Part shown: in pieces, positions 1 to 7,005 of the stretch
How the letters are laid out: the number at the start of each line of letters is the position of its first letter
How positions within the stretch are numbered: position 1 is the first letter of the stretch
NCBI GenBank assembly: GCA_964635575.1
Contig: CAZWNY010000024.1
Coordinates: 1-25,408 of the forward strand
Source: GCA-2733415 sp964635575
Lineage (GTDB): Bacteria > Bacteroidota > Bacteroidia > Flavobacteriales > Flavobacteriaceae
Length of the DNA: 25,408 nucleotides
Direction of reading: 5' to 3'
Made by a program: the position numbers and the translations under genes
Notes under the pieces: generated by a model
Seen by the model: only the letters and a program-made list of their open reading frames with translations
Database searches by the model: none
Told to the model about the DNA's origin: nothing

Positions 1-668
1 GTTACTTTCCCTTCACCTAAAACAGCGGTAATTTCTGCTGGTGTAATTAAATTAATTTTACCTGCATCTTTTAATTCTTGTACTTTATCTACGGAATCTA
101 ACGCACCTCTAAACTCATTACGCCTGTGAACCAAAGTTACTTTAGCCGCTACATTTGTTAAAAATATAGCCCAATCTAAAGCAGAATCTCCTCCACCAGC
201 GATTACTATTTTTTTATTCCTATATATTTCAGGGTCTTTAATAATGTATGCAACTCCTTTATCTTCATAATTTAAAATACCATTAATAGGTGGTTTTCGC
301 GGTTCAAAAGAACCCAAACCTCCAGCAATTGCAATTACGGGTGCTTTATGTTTTGTTCCTTTATTAGTCGTTACAATAAACGTACCGTCATCTAATTTTT
401 CAATAGTATCTGCCCGTTCACCCAATGTAAATGTTGGTTCAAATGGTTTTATTTGTTCCATTAACCTGTTCGATAAATCTCCTGCCAAAATTTCTGGATA
501 TGCAGGAATATCATAAATGGGTTTTTTTGGATAAATTTCTGAACATTGCCCACCTACTTGTGGTAACGCATCTATTAAATGACATTTTAATTTTAATAAA
601 CCCGCTTCAAAAACAGTAAACAAACCTGTTGGACCTGCTCCTATTATTAGTATGTCTGTAGTAATCAT
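1..668 (-). CDS. Ferredoxin/flavodoxin-NADP reductase, TrxR-like (N-terminal part, runs off window)
   Basis: This is the N-terminal 222 residues of a flavoprotein of the thioredoxin-reductase-like ferredoxin-NADP+ reductase family (YumC/TrxB2 type), which moves electrons between NADPH and ferredoxin or flavodoxin in the cytoplasm. It starts at ATG 668 (MITTDILIIGAGPTGL), and the FAD-binding GxGxxG lies within the first 15 residues. A GGQCSEIYP segment follows near residue 40. The NADPH-binding motif GGGDSALDWA lies near residues 165-175, followed by VHRRNEFR, whose arginines usually contact the NADP phosphate. The redox CxxC of true thioredoxin reductases is not seen after GGGDSALDWA: the cysteine-containing ATC motif is replaced by GGG, which separates this group from TrxB. 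The frame is open to base 1, so about 130 residues are missing relative to the usual length near 350. It diverges from metK. Confidence 0.88.
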   Translation of the reverse strand, partial: MITTDILIIGAGPTGLFTVFEAGLLKLKCHLIDALPQVGGQCSEIYPKKPIYDIPAYPEILAGDLSNRLMEQIKPFEPTFTLGERADTIEKLDDGTFIVTTNKGTKHKAPVIAIAGGLGSFEPRKPPINGILNYEDKGVAYIIKDPEIYRNKKIVIAGGGDSALDWAIFLTNVAAKVTLVHRRNEFRGALDSVDKVQELKDAGKINLITPAEITAVLGEGKV

Positions 669-771
669 CTTTTTTTTATAAAATAATGTTACAAAAATCT
701 AACAATTAATTGTGATTACAGCAGGTTTTTATCATTTTTATAATTATTTCCTTAATTTTAGATAAAAAACA

Positions 772-801
772 TTGTATCTTATGCATATTTGTGTAGTTTT
801 G
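772..801 (+). promoter_or_regulatory. Promoter of metK (Bacteroidota sigma-A type)
   Basis: TTG at 772-774, a 19-base spacer and TAGTTTTG at 794-801 match the flavobacterial TTG-N(17-23)-TANNTTTG consensus exactly. Transcription should begin near 808, leaving a leader of about 140 bases before the metK ATG at 947. That is long enough to contain the riboswitch described below, which begins just downstream. Confidence 0.7.
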
Positions 802-816
802 TCTTACTAAATTAAC

Positions 817-870
817 AAGAGGATGGATTTGACTGATTGTAACCTCATTAAAAAATGCTAAACCCAGTTT
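817..870 (+). ncRNA. Candidate SAM-II riboswitch in the metK leader
   Basis: The leader has the ordered elements of the SAM-II class, an H-type pseudoknot that binds S-adenosylmethionine. P1 is GAGG (819-822) pairing with CCTC (843-846). The loop holds GATTTG (826-831) and TTGTAA (837-842). An A-rich linker (847-856) leads to GCTAAA (857-862). P2 is GACTG (831-835) pairing with CAGTT (865-869), with one G-U pair, placed just 3' of GCTAAA as in known SAM-II RNAs. The GATTT, TTGnA and GCTAAA blocks are the recognisable SAM-II signatures as I recall the family. Position upstream of the SAM synthetase gene fits end-product feedback. The SAM-I core (GGCAACC with GGTGCTAAnTCC in a four-way junction) is not present. 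The class is assigned by eye, without a covariance search. Confidence 0.68.
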
Positions 871-913
871 ATGTTGATTTTTTCGACACAATAAACTTTC
901 TTAGCTTTTTTTT
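867..913 (+). promoter_or_regulatory. Hairpin with T-run downstream of the riboswitch (possible expression platform)
   Basis: GTTTAT (867-872) pairs with ATAAAC (891-896), and GTTGA (873-877) pairs with TCGAC (883-887) with one G-U, leaving a 3-base bulge and a T5 loop. The 3' side is T-rich (897-913). Bases 867-869 are also needed for the riboswitch P2, so hairpin and pseudoknot compete. A second pairing, TCTTAG (899-904) with CTAAGA (935-940), reaches to 6 bases before the ATG. Confidence 0.45.
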
Positions 914-946
914 GTCAAATTACATCTTTATAAACTAAGATAAAAA

Positions 947-2221
947 ATGGCATATTCATTTACCTCAGAAAGTGTTTCTGAAGGACACCCAGACAAAGTT
1001 GCAGATCAAATTAGTGACGCATTAATTGATAATTTTTTAGCATTTGACCCTAACGCAAAAGTAGCGTGTGAAACTTTAGTTACTACTGGACAAGTAGTAT
1101 TAGCTGGTGAAGTAAAATCCAACACGTATTTAGACGTACAAAAAATAGCAAGAGATACTATTAATAAAATAGGATATACTAAAAGTGAGTATATGTTTGA
1201 TGGTAACTCATGCGGTGTGTTTTCTGCAATTCACGAACAATCAGAAGACATTAACCAAGGCGTAGAACGTACTGAAAAAGAAAACCAAGGCGCTGGAGAT
1301 CAAGGAATGATGTTTGGCTACGCTACTAACGAAACAGACAATTATATGCCTTTAGCGTTAGATTTATCGCACTTAATTTTAAAGGAATTGGCAGATATCC
1401 GAAGAGAAAATAATGAAATTAAATATTTACGTCCTGATGCTAAAAGTCAAGTTACTATTGAGTACAGTGATGATAATATTCCGCAACGCATTGAAACGAT
1501 TGTTATTTCTACCCAACATGATGATTTTATAAAAAAAGAGAATAAACAACAAGCTGACGATGAAATGTTAGTTAAAATTAAATCGGACTTAGAAACGATT
1601 TTAATGCCACGTGTAATTTCAAAATTACCTCTAAAAGTACAAGTGTTATTTAAAAACACACCTAAATATCTTATAAACCCAACAGGAACCTTTGTAATTG
1701 GTGGTCCACATGGAGATACTGGATTAACTGGTAGAAAAATTATTGTAGATACTTACGGAGGCAAAGGCGCACATGGTGGCGGAGCTTTTTCTGGTAAAGA
1801 CCCAAGTAAAGTAGATCGCTCTGGAGCATATGCAACACGCCATATTGCAAAAAATTTAGTTGCTGCTGGTTTATGTACTGAAGTTTTAGTACAAGTATCT
1901 TACGCAATTGGTGTTGCCGAACCTACAAGCATTAATGTAGAAACTTATGCTACTGCTAAAATAAATATGACCGATGGAGAAATTAGCAAAATTGTAGAAA
2001 AACTATTTGATATGCGTCCGTACTTTATTGAACAGCGTTTAAAATTGCGAAACCCAATATATAGTGAAACCGCAGCATATGGACATATGGGTCGTAAAAA
2101 TGAAGTGGTCACTAAAGTGTTTAAACAGCCTTATGGAGATGACAAAACCATTGAGGTAGAACTATTTACTTGGGAAAAATTAGATTATATTGACGCTATT
2201 AAAAAAGCATTTAATTTGTAA
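947..2221 (+). CDS. metK: S-adenosylmethionine synthetase
   Basis: MetK makes S-adenosylmethionine from methionine and ATP, releasing phosphate and pyrophosphate; it is cytosolic and normally a tetramer. All family hallmarks are visible. SEGHPDKVADQ at residues 11-21 carries the catalytic His and the Mg-binding Asp. GAGDQGMMFGYA lies near residue 125. The glycine-rich GGPHGDTGLTGRKI is near residue 250, followed by DTYGG and GKDPSKVDRSGAY. At 424 aa it is slightly longer than the enterobacterial protein but normal for Bacteroidota. The ATG is preceded by an A-rich leader with no Shine-Dalgarno sequence, as usual in this phylum. It appears monocistronic, with its own promoter and a structured leader resembling a SAM-II riboswitch, so feedback by its product is likely. 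The downstream gene is convergent with only 13 bases between. Confidence 0.98.
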   Translation: MAYSFTSESVSEGHPDKVADQISDALIDNFLAFDPNAKVACETLVTTGQVVLAGEVKSNTYLDVQKIARDTINKIGYTKSEYMFDGNSCGVFSAIHEQSEDINQGVERTEKENQGAGDQGMMFGYATNETDNYMPLALDLSHLILKELADIRRENNEIKYLRPDAKSQVTIEYSDDNIPQRIETIVISTQHDDFIKKENKQQADDEMLVKIKSDLETILMPRVISKLPLKVQVLFKNTPKYLINPTGTFVIGGPHGDTGLTGRKIIVDTYGGKGAHGGGAFSGKDPSKVDRSGAYATRHIAKNLVAAGLCTEVLVQVSYAIGVAEPTSINVETYATAKINMTDGEISKIVEKLFDMRPYFIEQRLKLRNPIYSETAAYGHMGRKNEVVTKVFKQPYGDDKTIEVELFTWEKLDYIDAIKKAFNL

Positions 2222-2234
2222 ATACAACTTAAGT

Positions 2235-2771
2235 TTAACGAAATTGAGGTGGCACAGACGGATATGCTAAAGCTTTTTTTTCTGGGATCTTTATGAGTTT
2301 TATATACTGTAATTCGTCATTAGTTAAATAACTAATGACTGCTTCATCATTAGCTAATTTAAATATTGGTTTTGTGCTTATTTTAAGAACTTTGTTGCCG
2401 TATTCATCTTTTGGATTGTTGCTCATATTATAGTCGTTAATGGTTGATGATTTTGGCTGATTAATAGGTGTTTTAAAACGTGCCACATACATATTTAAGG
2501 ATTCCTCTACATTAACTACTTCTTTTTTGAAATAAATTTGAACAGGTATTATGTCGCCTAAGACGGATTTTTCTATAAATAAATTAACACCACTACCACC
2601 ATCACGAATTCCTGCAACCCAAGTTTGAGAATACACTTTTGGATTTGTAGTTGTTTTTGAAACTATAATTTTAGTTATTTTACTTCGCGATTTTGTAATA
2701 TTGCATTGTATAAAAATACACGCTAAAAAAACTAAAAGCAGGATTCGAATATTGTGAGTTAAATGTAACAT
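2235..2771 (-). CDS. Small exported protein, probably lipoprotein, unknown function
   Basis: I do not recognise a function. The preferred start at 2771 (MLHLTHNIRILLLVFLAC) gives about 178 aa with a basic N-terminus, a hydrophobic core and a cysteine at IFIQC, so export and perhaps lipid attachment are likely, although the lipobox is poor (Q before C). An in-frame ATG at 2813 would add 14 hydrophobic residues and sits directly against a terminator stem, so I judge it less likely. The mature part has TWVAGIRDGGSG, several beta-strand-like stretches (VQIYFKK, ISYLTND) and a proline-rich end (YPSVPPQFR). It lies downstream of the atpG terminator and converges on metK. I could not find a good promoter in the short space before 2771, so low expression by read-through is possible. 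Confidence 0.7.
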   Translation of the reverse strand: MLHLTHNIRILLLVFLACIFIQCNITKSRSKITKIIVSKTTTNPKVYSQTWVAGIRDGGSGVNLFIEKSVLGDIIPVQIYFKKEVVNVEESLNMYVARFKTPINQPKSSTINDYNMSNNPKDEYGNKVLKISTKPIFKLANDEAVISYLTNDELQYIKLIKIPEKKALAYPSVPPQFR

Positions 2772-2815
2772 ATTTGGGTTTTTTATAAAGATATAAAACA
2801 AATAGTATTCCATAA

Positions 2816-2845
2816 AAAAAACCTCGCTAAAAAGTGAGGTTTTTT
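2816..2845. terminator. Bidirectional terminator after atpG
   Basis: Twelve-base-pair stem, 2816-2827 with 2834-2845 (one G-U), loop of six. It is flanked by an A-run on one side and a T-run on the other, so it can work on both strands. On the minus strand it would end the atp operon. The stem core is AACCTCGC/GTGAGGTT. Confidence 0.8.
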
Positions 2846-2868
2846 ATTTTATTTTTCGTTATCGCTAA

Positions 2869-2943
2869 CTTTCGGTTTAATTGTTAAGTGCTTATTACTT
2901 ATAAATTTAACCTCATTGCTTTCGGTTTAATTGTTAAGTGCTT
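2869..2943 (-). repeat. 25-bp perfect direct repeat at the 3' end of atpG
   Basis: The 25 bases at 2919-2943, which hold the last four codons and stop of atpG plus 8 bases, recur exactly at 2869-2893 in the non-coding 3' region. The repeat period is 50 bases. The flanking bases differ (2868 A against 2918 G; 2894 A against 2944 T). It looks like the remnant of a short tandem duplication. Confidence 0.85.
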
Positions 2944-3793
2944 CTGCACCTCCAACAATTTCTAAAATTTCGGCGGTAATGGCTGCTTGACGCGCTTGGT
3001 TGTATTGTAATGTTAATGCATCTTTTAACTCTCCTGCATTATCGGTTGCTTTATGCATTGCGGTCATACGCGCTCCGTGCTCTGAAGCAAAAGAATCTCT
3101 AATTGCTTTATACAATTGTGTTTTTAATGATTTTGGTATTAATGCGTCTACAATTTCTTTTTTAGATGGTTCAAAAACATAATCTAAATTCATTGTGTTT
3201 TTATCTTCAGACTTTTCAGAAACAATTGGCAAAAATTGTTCGGTCATTATCTCTTGAGTAGCGGCATTTTTAAATTTATTATATATTACCTCAATTTTAT
3301 CATAAGAACCTTCAGTAAATTTTTCCATTAATTCTTCTGCAATTTCTGCAACGTTGCTAAAGGTTAAATCATCATACAAACTACTTTTGTTTGCAATAAC
3401 AGTATTGTTTTTTTCTAAAACATCATTTCCTTTTTTACCAATACAAACAAAATCTACTTGCTTATTGTTATAAATATTAGCAACTAATTTTTTAGATTGT
3501 TTAATTACGTTATTGTTAAAACCTCCACACAAACCTCTATTTGAAGTAATGACTACCAAAAGCACTTTCTTTACTTCTCTTTTAGCTGAGTACACATTAC
3601 TGCTATCAGCGTCTAATGTTGCGTTTAAACTTTGTAATAATTCGGTTAATTTATTTGCGTACGGTCGCATTGCGGTAATCGCATCTTGTGCTTTTTTCAA
3701 CTTTGCTGCCGACACCATTTTCATGGCACTGGTAATTTGCATTGTCGAAGCAATGGATGTAATTCTGTTCCGTATTTCTTTTAAGTTTGCCAT
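2927..3793 (-). CDS. atpG: ATP synthase F1 gamma subunit
   Basis: The gamma subunit is the central rotor shaft that couples Fo rotation to catalysis in F1. At 288 aa the length is normal. The N-terminal helix begins MANLKEIRNRITSIAST, followed by the conserved MKMVSAAKLKKAQ region (residues about 24-36). A middle Rossmann-like part includes VVITSNRGLCGGFN near residue 85. The C-terminal helix contains SEHGARMTAMHKATDNA (about residues 240-256) and ends in AEIVEIVGG-like sequence (ILEIVGGAEALNN). It is the last gene of the atp operon, 40 bases after atpA, and is followed by a strong terminator. Its 3' end is duplicated downstream as a 25-bp direct repeat, without changing the protein. Confidence 0.97.
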   Translation of the reverse strand: MANLKEIRNRITSIASTMQITSAMKMVSAAKLKKAQDAITAMRPYANKLTELLQSLNATLDADSSNVYSAKREVKKVLLVVITSNRGLCGGFNNNVIKQSKKLVANIYNNKQVDFVCIGKKGNDVLEKNNTVIANKSSLYDDLTFSNVAEIAEELMEKFTEGSYDKIEVIYNKFKNAATQEIMTEQFLPIVSEKSEDKNTMNLDYVFEPSKKEIVDALIPKSLKTQLYKAIRDSFASEHGARMTAMHKATDNAGELKDALTLQYNQARQAAITAEILEIVGGAEALNN

Positions 3794-3833
3794 TTCTTAT
3801 CTAATTATGAATTCTTATTTATGAATTTATAAA

Positions 3834-5409
3834 TTAGTATTTTGCTGATAAATCTGCTGCTACTTTAACTAAAGTGTCAACTACTTCGTCAGTTAATTTA
3901 CCTTTTTTTAATGTATCTAAAACATCTCTGTGCTTAGAGTTTAAGAATTCTATATAATTTATTTCAAATTCTTTTACTTTATTTACAGGTACATTTTTTA
4001 ATAAATTTTTAGATCCTGCATAAATAATTGCAACTTGATCTTCTACTGTAAACGGGTCGTTTTGAGCTTGTTTTAAGATTTCAACGTTACGTTTACCTTT
4101 ATTAATTACATTTAATGTAGCTGCATCTAAATCAGACCCAAATTTAGCAAATGCTTCTAACTCACGAAATTGCGCTTGGTCTAATTTTAAAGTACCAGAT
4201 ACTTTTTTCATCGATTTTATTTGTGCATTACCACCTACACGAGATACCGAAATACCTACGTTAATTGCTGGTCGTACTCCTGAGTTAAATAAATCTCCGT
4301 CTAAGAAAATTTGTCCGTCTGTAATTGAAATTACGTTTGTTGGAATATATGCTGATACATCTCCTGCTTGTGTTTCAATAATTGGCAATGCTGTTAATGA
4401 TCCGCCTCCTTTTACTTTTCCTTTTAAAGAAGCTGGTAAATCATTCATTTCCGAAGCAATTGCATCATCATTAATTATTTTAGCAGCACGTTCTAATAAA
4501 CGAGAATGCAAGAAAAATACATCTCCTGGGTATGCTTCACGTCCTGGTGGTCTTCTTAATAATAAAGAAACTTCACGGTATGCTACTGCTTGTTTAGACA
4601 AATCGTCATAAATAATTAAAGCTGGACGACCAGTATCTCTAAAATACTCTCCAATTGCAGCTCCTGTAAATGGTGCATATACTTGCATTGCTGCAGGATC
4701 AGATGCGTTAGCGGCTACAATTGTTGTATAGGCTAAAGCTCCTTTTTCTTCTAATGTTTTTGCAATATTTGCTACTGTAGATGCTTTTTGTCCTATGGCA
4801 ACATAGATGCAATAAACTGGTTCTCCAGCGTCATAAAATTCTTTTTGGTTTAAAATGGTATCAATACAAACTGTCGTTTTTCCTGTTTGCCTGTCTCCAA
4901 TTACCAACTCACGTTGCCCTCTACCTACAGGAATCATTGCGTCAATTGCTTTAATACCTGTTTGCATTGGCTCTGTTACAGGTTCTCTATAAATAACTCC
5001 TGGAGCTTTACGCTCTAGGGGCATTTCAAAAGTTTCTCCTTGTATTGTTCCTTTTCCGTCAATAGGTTGACCTAATGTGTTTACTACACGACCAACAACT
5101 CCTTCACCTACTTGAATAGATGCAATACGTTGTGTTCTTTTTACCGTAGATCCTTCTGCTACACTTGTAGATACTCCTAAAAGGACAACACCAACGTTGT
5201 CTTCTTCTAGGTTTAATACAATACCTTCCAATCCGCCATCAANNNNNNNNNNNNNNNCCATATTGTACGTTAGCTAATCCGAATACACGTGCAATACCGT
5301 CACCTATTGTTAATACTGTCCCTACCTCATCTAATGAAGCAGACGCTTCAAAACCAGATAATTGCTTTTTTATAATTGCTGATACTTCAGCAGGTTTTAC
5401 TCCAGCCAT
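3834..5409 (-). CDS. atpA: ATP synthase F1 alpha subunit (interrupted by an assembly gap)
   Basis: The alpha subunit is the regulatory nucleotide-binding subunit of the F1 hexamer. The true start is ATG 5409 (MAGVKPAEVSAIIKKQLSGF), not the ATG bordering the gap. The Walker A GDRQTGKT falls near residues 171-178. YDDLSKQAVAYREVSLLLRR and ALPIIETQAGDVSAYIPTNV are also present, and the protein ends AADLSAKY. Fifteen Ns at 5243-5257 break it after ANVQYG. With 15 Ns the two sides are out of frame and a TGA appears at 5241-5239. With 14 Ns the frame closes, the missing codons correspond to the usual E-L-V-x-F, and the half-known codon NTT becomes TTT (Phe). The protein is then 524 aa, the expected length. 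So this is a gene with a mis-sized gap, not a pseudogene. It lies 10 bases after atpH. Confidence 0.95.
5243..5257. other. Assembly gap (15 N) inside atpA
   Basis: A run of 15 ambiguous bases. Reading frames on both sides of atpA agree only if the true length is 14 (or differs from 14 by a multiple of three). The size is therefore an estimate or an error, and any stop codon predicted across it is artificial. Confidence 0.97.
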
Positions 5410-5419
5410 TTTTATTGAT

Positions 5420-5956
5420 TTAATTTTGAGAAAAAGTTCTCTTTAAATTGTTAAATTTATTTGCGATACTCGCATTATATTGTAAATCTCCGACACGTAA
5501 AATGAAACCACCTAAAATGGTTTTATCTACTTTGTTTTCAATTATTGCTTCTTTACCTGTTAATTCTTTTACTTTATTTAAAACTTTAGCTGTCATTGCT
5601 TCGGTTAAAGGTATTGCTGTGGTTACGATTGCTTTTTGAAAACCATTTGCTTCATCAAATAGCACTGTATATTGCGCTGCTGTAGTTGCAAAAATATTTA
5701 ATCTTTTATTTTCAGATAAGACTTCTACTAATTTTAACGTTAATGGGTTTACGTTTGCAAAAATTTCTTTTAATGATGCTGTTTTAACTGCTGTTTTTAC
5801 AACAGGACTCTGCAAAAGCATCTTTAAATCTTTACTTCCTGCTACGGTTTGCGTAATTAATTGCATATCTGCATTTATTACTTCTGCACTATTTTGTTCT
5901 TTTGCCAAGTCCAAAATTGCAGTTGCATATCGTATTGCCGCTCTACTATTTGCCAT
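5420..5956 (-). CDS. atpH: ATP synthase F1 delta subunit
   Basis: The delta subunit (OSCP homologue) sits on top of F1 and ties it to the peripheral stalk formed by the b subunits. At 178 aa the length is typical. The helical N-terminal domain begins MANSRAAIRYATAILDLAKE. The C-terminal beta region carries the family signature ending GGFILRVGDLQYNASIANKF (about residues 149-168), which includes the conserved G-G-x-x-x-x-x-G-D. It sits between atpF (6 bases upstream) and atpA (10 bases downstream), so the three genes are clearly co-transcribed. The weakly conserved middle is normal for this family; identification rests on the C-terminal signature and position. Confidence 0.95.
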   Translation of the reverse strand: MANSRAAIRYATAILDLAKEQNSAEVINADMQLITQTVAGSKDLKMLLQSPVVKTAVKTASLKEIFANVNPLTLKLVEVLSENKRLNIFATTAAQYTVLFDEANGFQKAIVTTAIPLTEAMTAKVLNKVKELTGKEAIIENKVDKTILGGFILRVGDLQYNASIANKFNNLKRTFSQN

Positions 5957-5962
5957 TTCTAA

Positions 5963-6463
5963 TTAGTTTAAAGTGACTTCTGCTAATGATTTCTCCACCA
6001 ATTCCAATTGCTTGTCTTTATCAGAAAGTTCTTGTTTTAGTACTTTTTCAGCAATTTCTAAAGCCAAACCTGAAACGGTGTTTTTTAATTCTGCCATAGC
6101 AGCGTTTTTTTCACTATTAATGGTTTCTTTGGCACTTGCAATCATAATACTTGCTTGTTCCTGCGCTTCTTCTTTTGCTGTTGCAACAATTTGATCTTTC
6201 ATTTCACGAGCTTCTTTAAGCATCGTTTCACGTTCTGCTCTTGCTTCTTTTAATAATTTTTCGTTATCGGCATTTAAGTTTTGCATTTCTAATTTTGCAT
6301 TTTCAGCAGATTTCAATGCGTCTTTAATTCCATTTTCCCTACTATCTAAAGCATCTAAAATTGGTTTCCAAGCAAATTTACGCATTAATAGAATTAATAC
6401 GAGTAAAATGATAGATTGCATGAAGAACAAACCTATCGAAAAATCATTTAATAACATTCCCAT
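5963..6463 (-). CDS. atpF: ATP synthase Fo b subunit
   Basis: The b subunit forms the peripheral stalk: one N-terminal membrane helix followed by a long coiled coil that reaches F1 delta. The 166 residues show this plainly. A hydrophobic stretch covers about residues 9-28 (IGLFFMQSIILLVLILLMRK), followed by FAWKPILDALDSRE, a conserved region of bacterial b subunits. The rest is rich in A, E, K and Q with a heptad-like pattern. The start MGMLLNDFSIG leaves a short periplasmic tail. Only 6 bases separate it from atpH, but 169 bases with two stem-loops separate it from atpE. Its transcript level relative to atpE may therefore be set by those structures. I see no clear separate promoter. Confidence 0.96.
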   Translation of the reverse strand: MGMLLNDFSIGLFFMQSIILLVLILLMRKFAWKPILDALDSRENGIKDALKSAENAKLEMQNLNADNEKLLKEARAERETMLKEAREMKDQIVATAKEEAQEQASIMIASAKETINSEKNAAMAELKNTVSGLALEIAEKVLKQELSDKDKQLELVEKSLAEVTLN

Positions 6464-6490
6464 ATTATAAATTTTTAATTTTAATATCTA

Positions 6491-6517
6491 AAAAAGAATA
6501 GTTTCAAAAGCTATTCT
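6491..6517 (-). terminator. Stem-loop with T-run between atpE and atpF
   Basis: On the minus strand AGAATAG pairs with CTATTCT (6511-6517 with 6495-6501), extended by up to three weaker pairs inside, and is followed by a T-run (6495-6491). It has the form of a rho-independent terminator placed 28 bases before the atpF start. Because atpF has no obvious promoter, it probably acts as a partial attenuator. Confidence 0.55.
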
Positions 6518-6576
6518 AAATTTTTATTTAATAATTTTCGGAAAAAATAACCTTTTGGGTTTTGTTTCACGATTTT

Positions 6577-6616
6577 AAAATACAACCTGTAACCAACCGT
6601 TACAGGGTTGTATTTT
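6577..6616 (-). terminator. Long stem-loop 16 bases after the atpE stop
   Basis: AAAATACAACC-TGTAAC (6577-6593) pairs with GTTACA-G-GGTTGTATTTT (6599-6616): seventeen base pairs with one bulged G (6605) and a 5-base loop. It is the strongest dyad in the operon. Only four Ts follow on the minus strand, so it may stabilise the 3' end of an atpE-containing transcript at least as much as it terminates. Confidence 0.65.
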
Positions 6617-6632
6617 TTTGTTTTTGTCTGGA

Positions 6633-6821
6633 TTATTTTCCTAAAATTAAAGCACCGAAAGCTAAACCTTCTAATAATGCTCCAATAATAATCATTGCGG
6701 TTTGAATTTTTCCAGATGCATCAGGTTGTCTTGCAATTCCTTCCATTGCTTTTCCTCCTATTTGACCAAGTCCGATTCCTCCACCGATTACGATTAATCC
6801 AGCTCCAATTAAATTGTACAT
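6633..6821 (-). CDS. atpE: ATP synthase Fo c subunit
   Basis: The c subunit forms the rotating ring of Fo. The 62 residues make a helical hairpin. Helix 1 is glycine-rich (GAGLIVIGGGIGLGQIGG). The polar loop contains ARQPDASGK, with the conserved R-Q-P that contacts the stalk. Helix 2 is AMIIIGALLEGLAFGALIL, with the ion-carrying carboxylate at Glu51. Glu51 is followed by Gly-Leu rather than the Ser/Thr pair of well-known sodium-binding rings, which suggests proton use, although Gln20 in helix 1 is also found in some sodium types. The gene is flanked by unusually long spacers: 184 bases to atpB and 169 bases with two stem-loops to atpF. This suits a protein needed at about ten or more copies per complex. 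Confidence 0.97.
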   Translation of the reverse strand: MYNLIGAGLIVIGGGIGLGQIGGKAMEGIARQPDASGKIQTAMIIIGALLEGLAFGALILGK

Positions 6822-7005
6822 AGTAATTAATTTTTATATATTAAACAAATTTATACTTTTTAAGCATCTTATTTTACTAAGACTCACCTTATTTTAAGGG
6901 TTTTTTATTACTTCTTTCGAAGTGGTTTCATTTTTTCTGAAAACCTTAATTTTCAATTAAAATGAGATTTTTTTTCTCGAGGAAATTAAATCAACAAAAT
7001 TTATT

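Noticed and set aside
431..619. Plus-strand reading frame of 62 codons
   Set aside because: Lies wholly antisense to the ferredoxin-NADP reductase, whose protein is clearly conserved; composition is that of a shadow frame.
808..900. SAM-I (S-box) riboswitch upstream of metK
   Set aside because: The GGCAACC core, four-way junction and P3 are absent; the ordered motifs fit SAM-II much better.
5239..5261. Stop codon and alternative ATG start at the N-run of atpA
   Set aside because: Both exist only because the gap length is wrong; the true start is ATG 5409 and the frame closes with 14 unknown bases.
6822..7005. Short dyads between atpB and atpE (for example CCTTA/TAAGG)
   Set aside because: Stems of 4-5 base pairs are expected by chance in DNA this AT-rich; no promoter or terminator can be supported.
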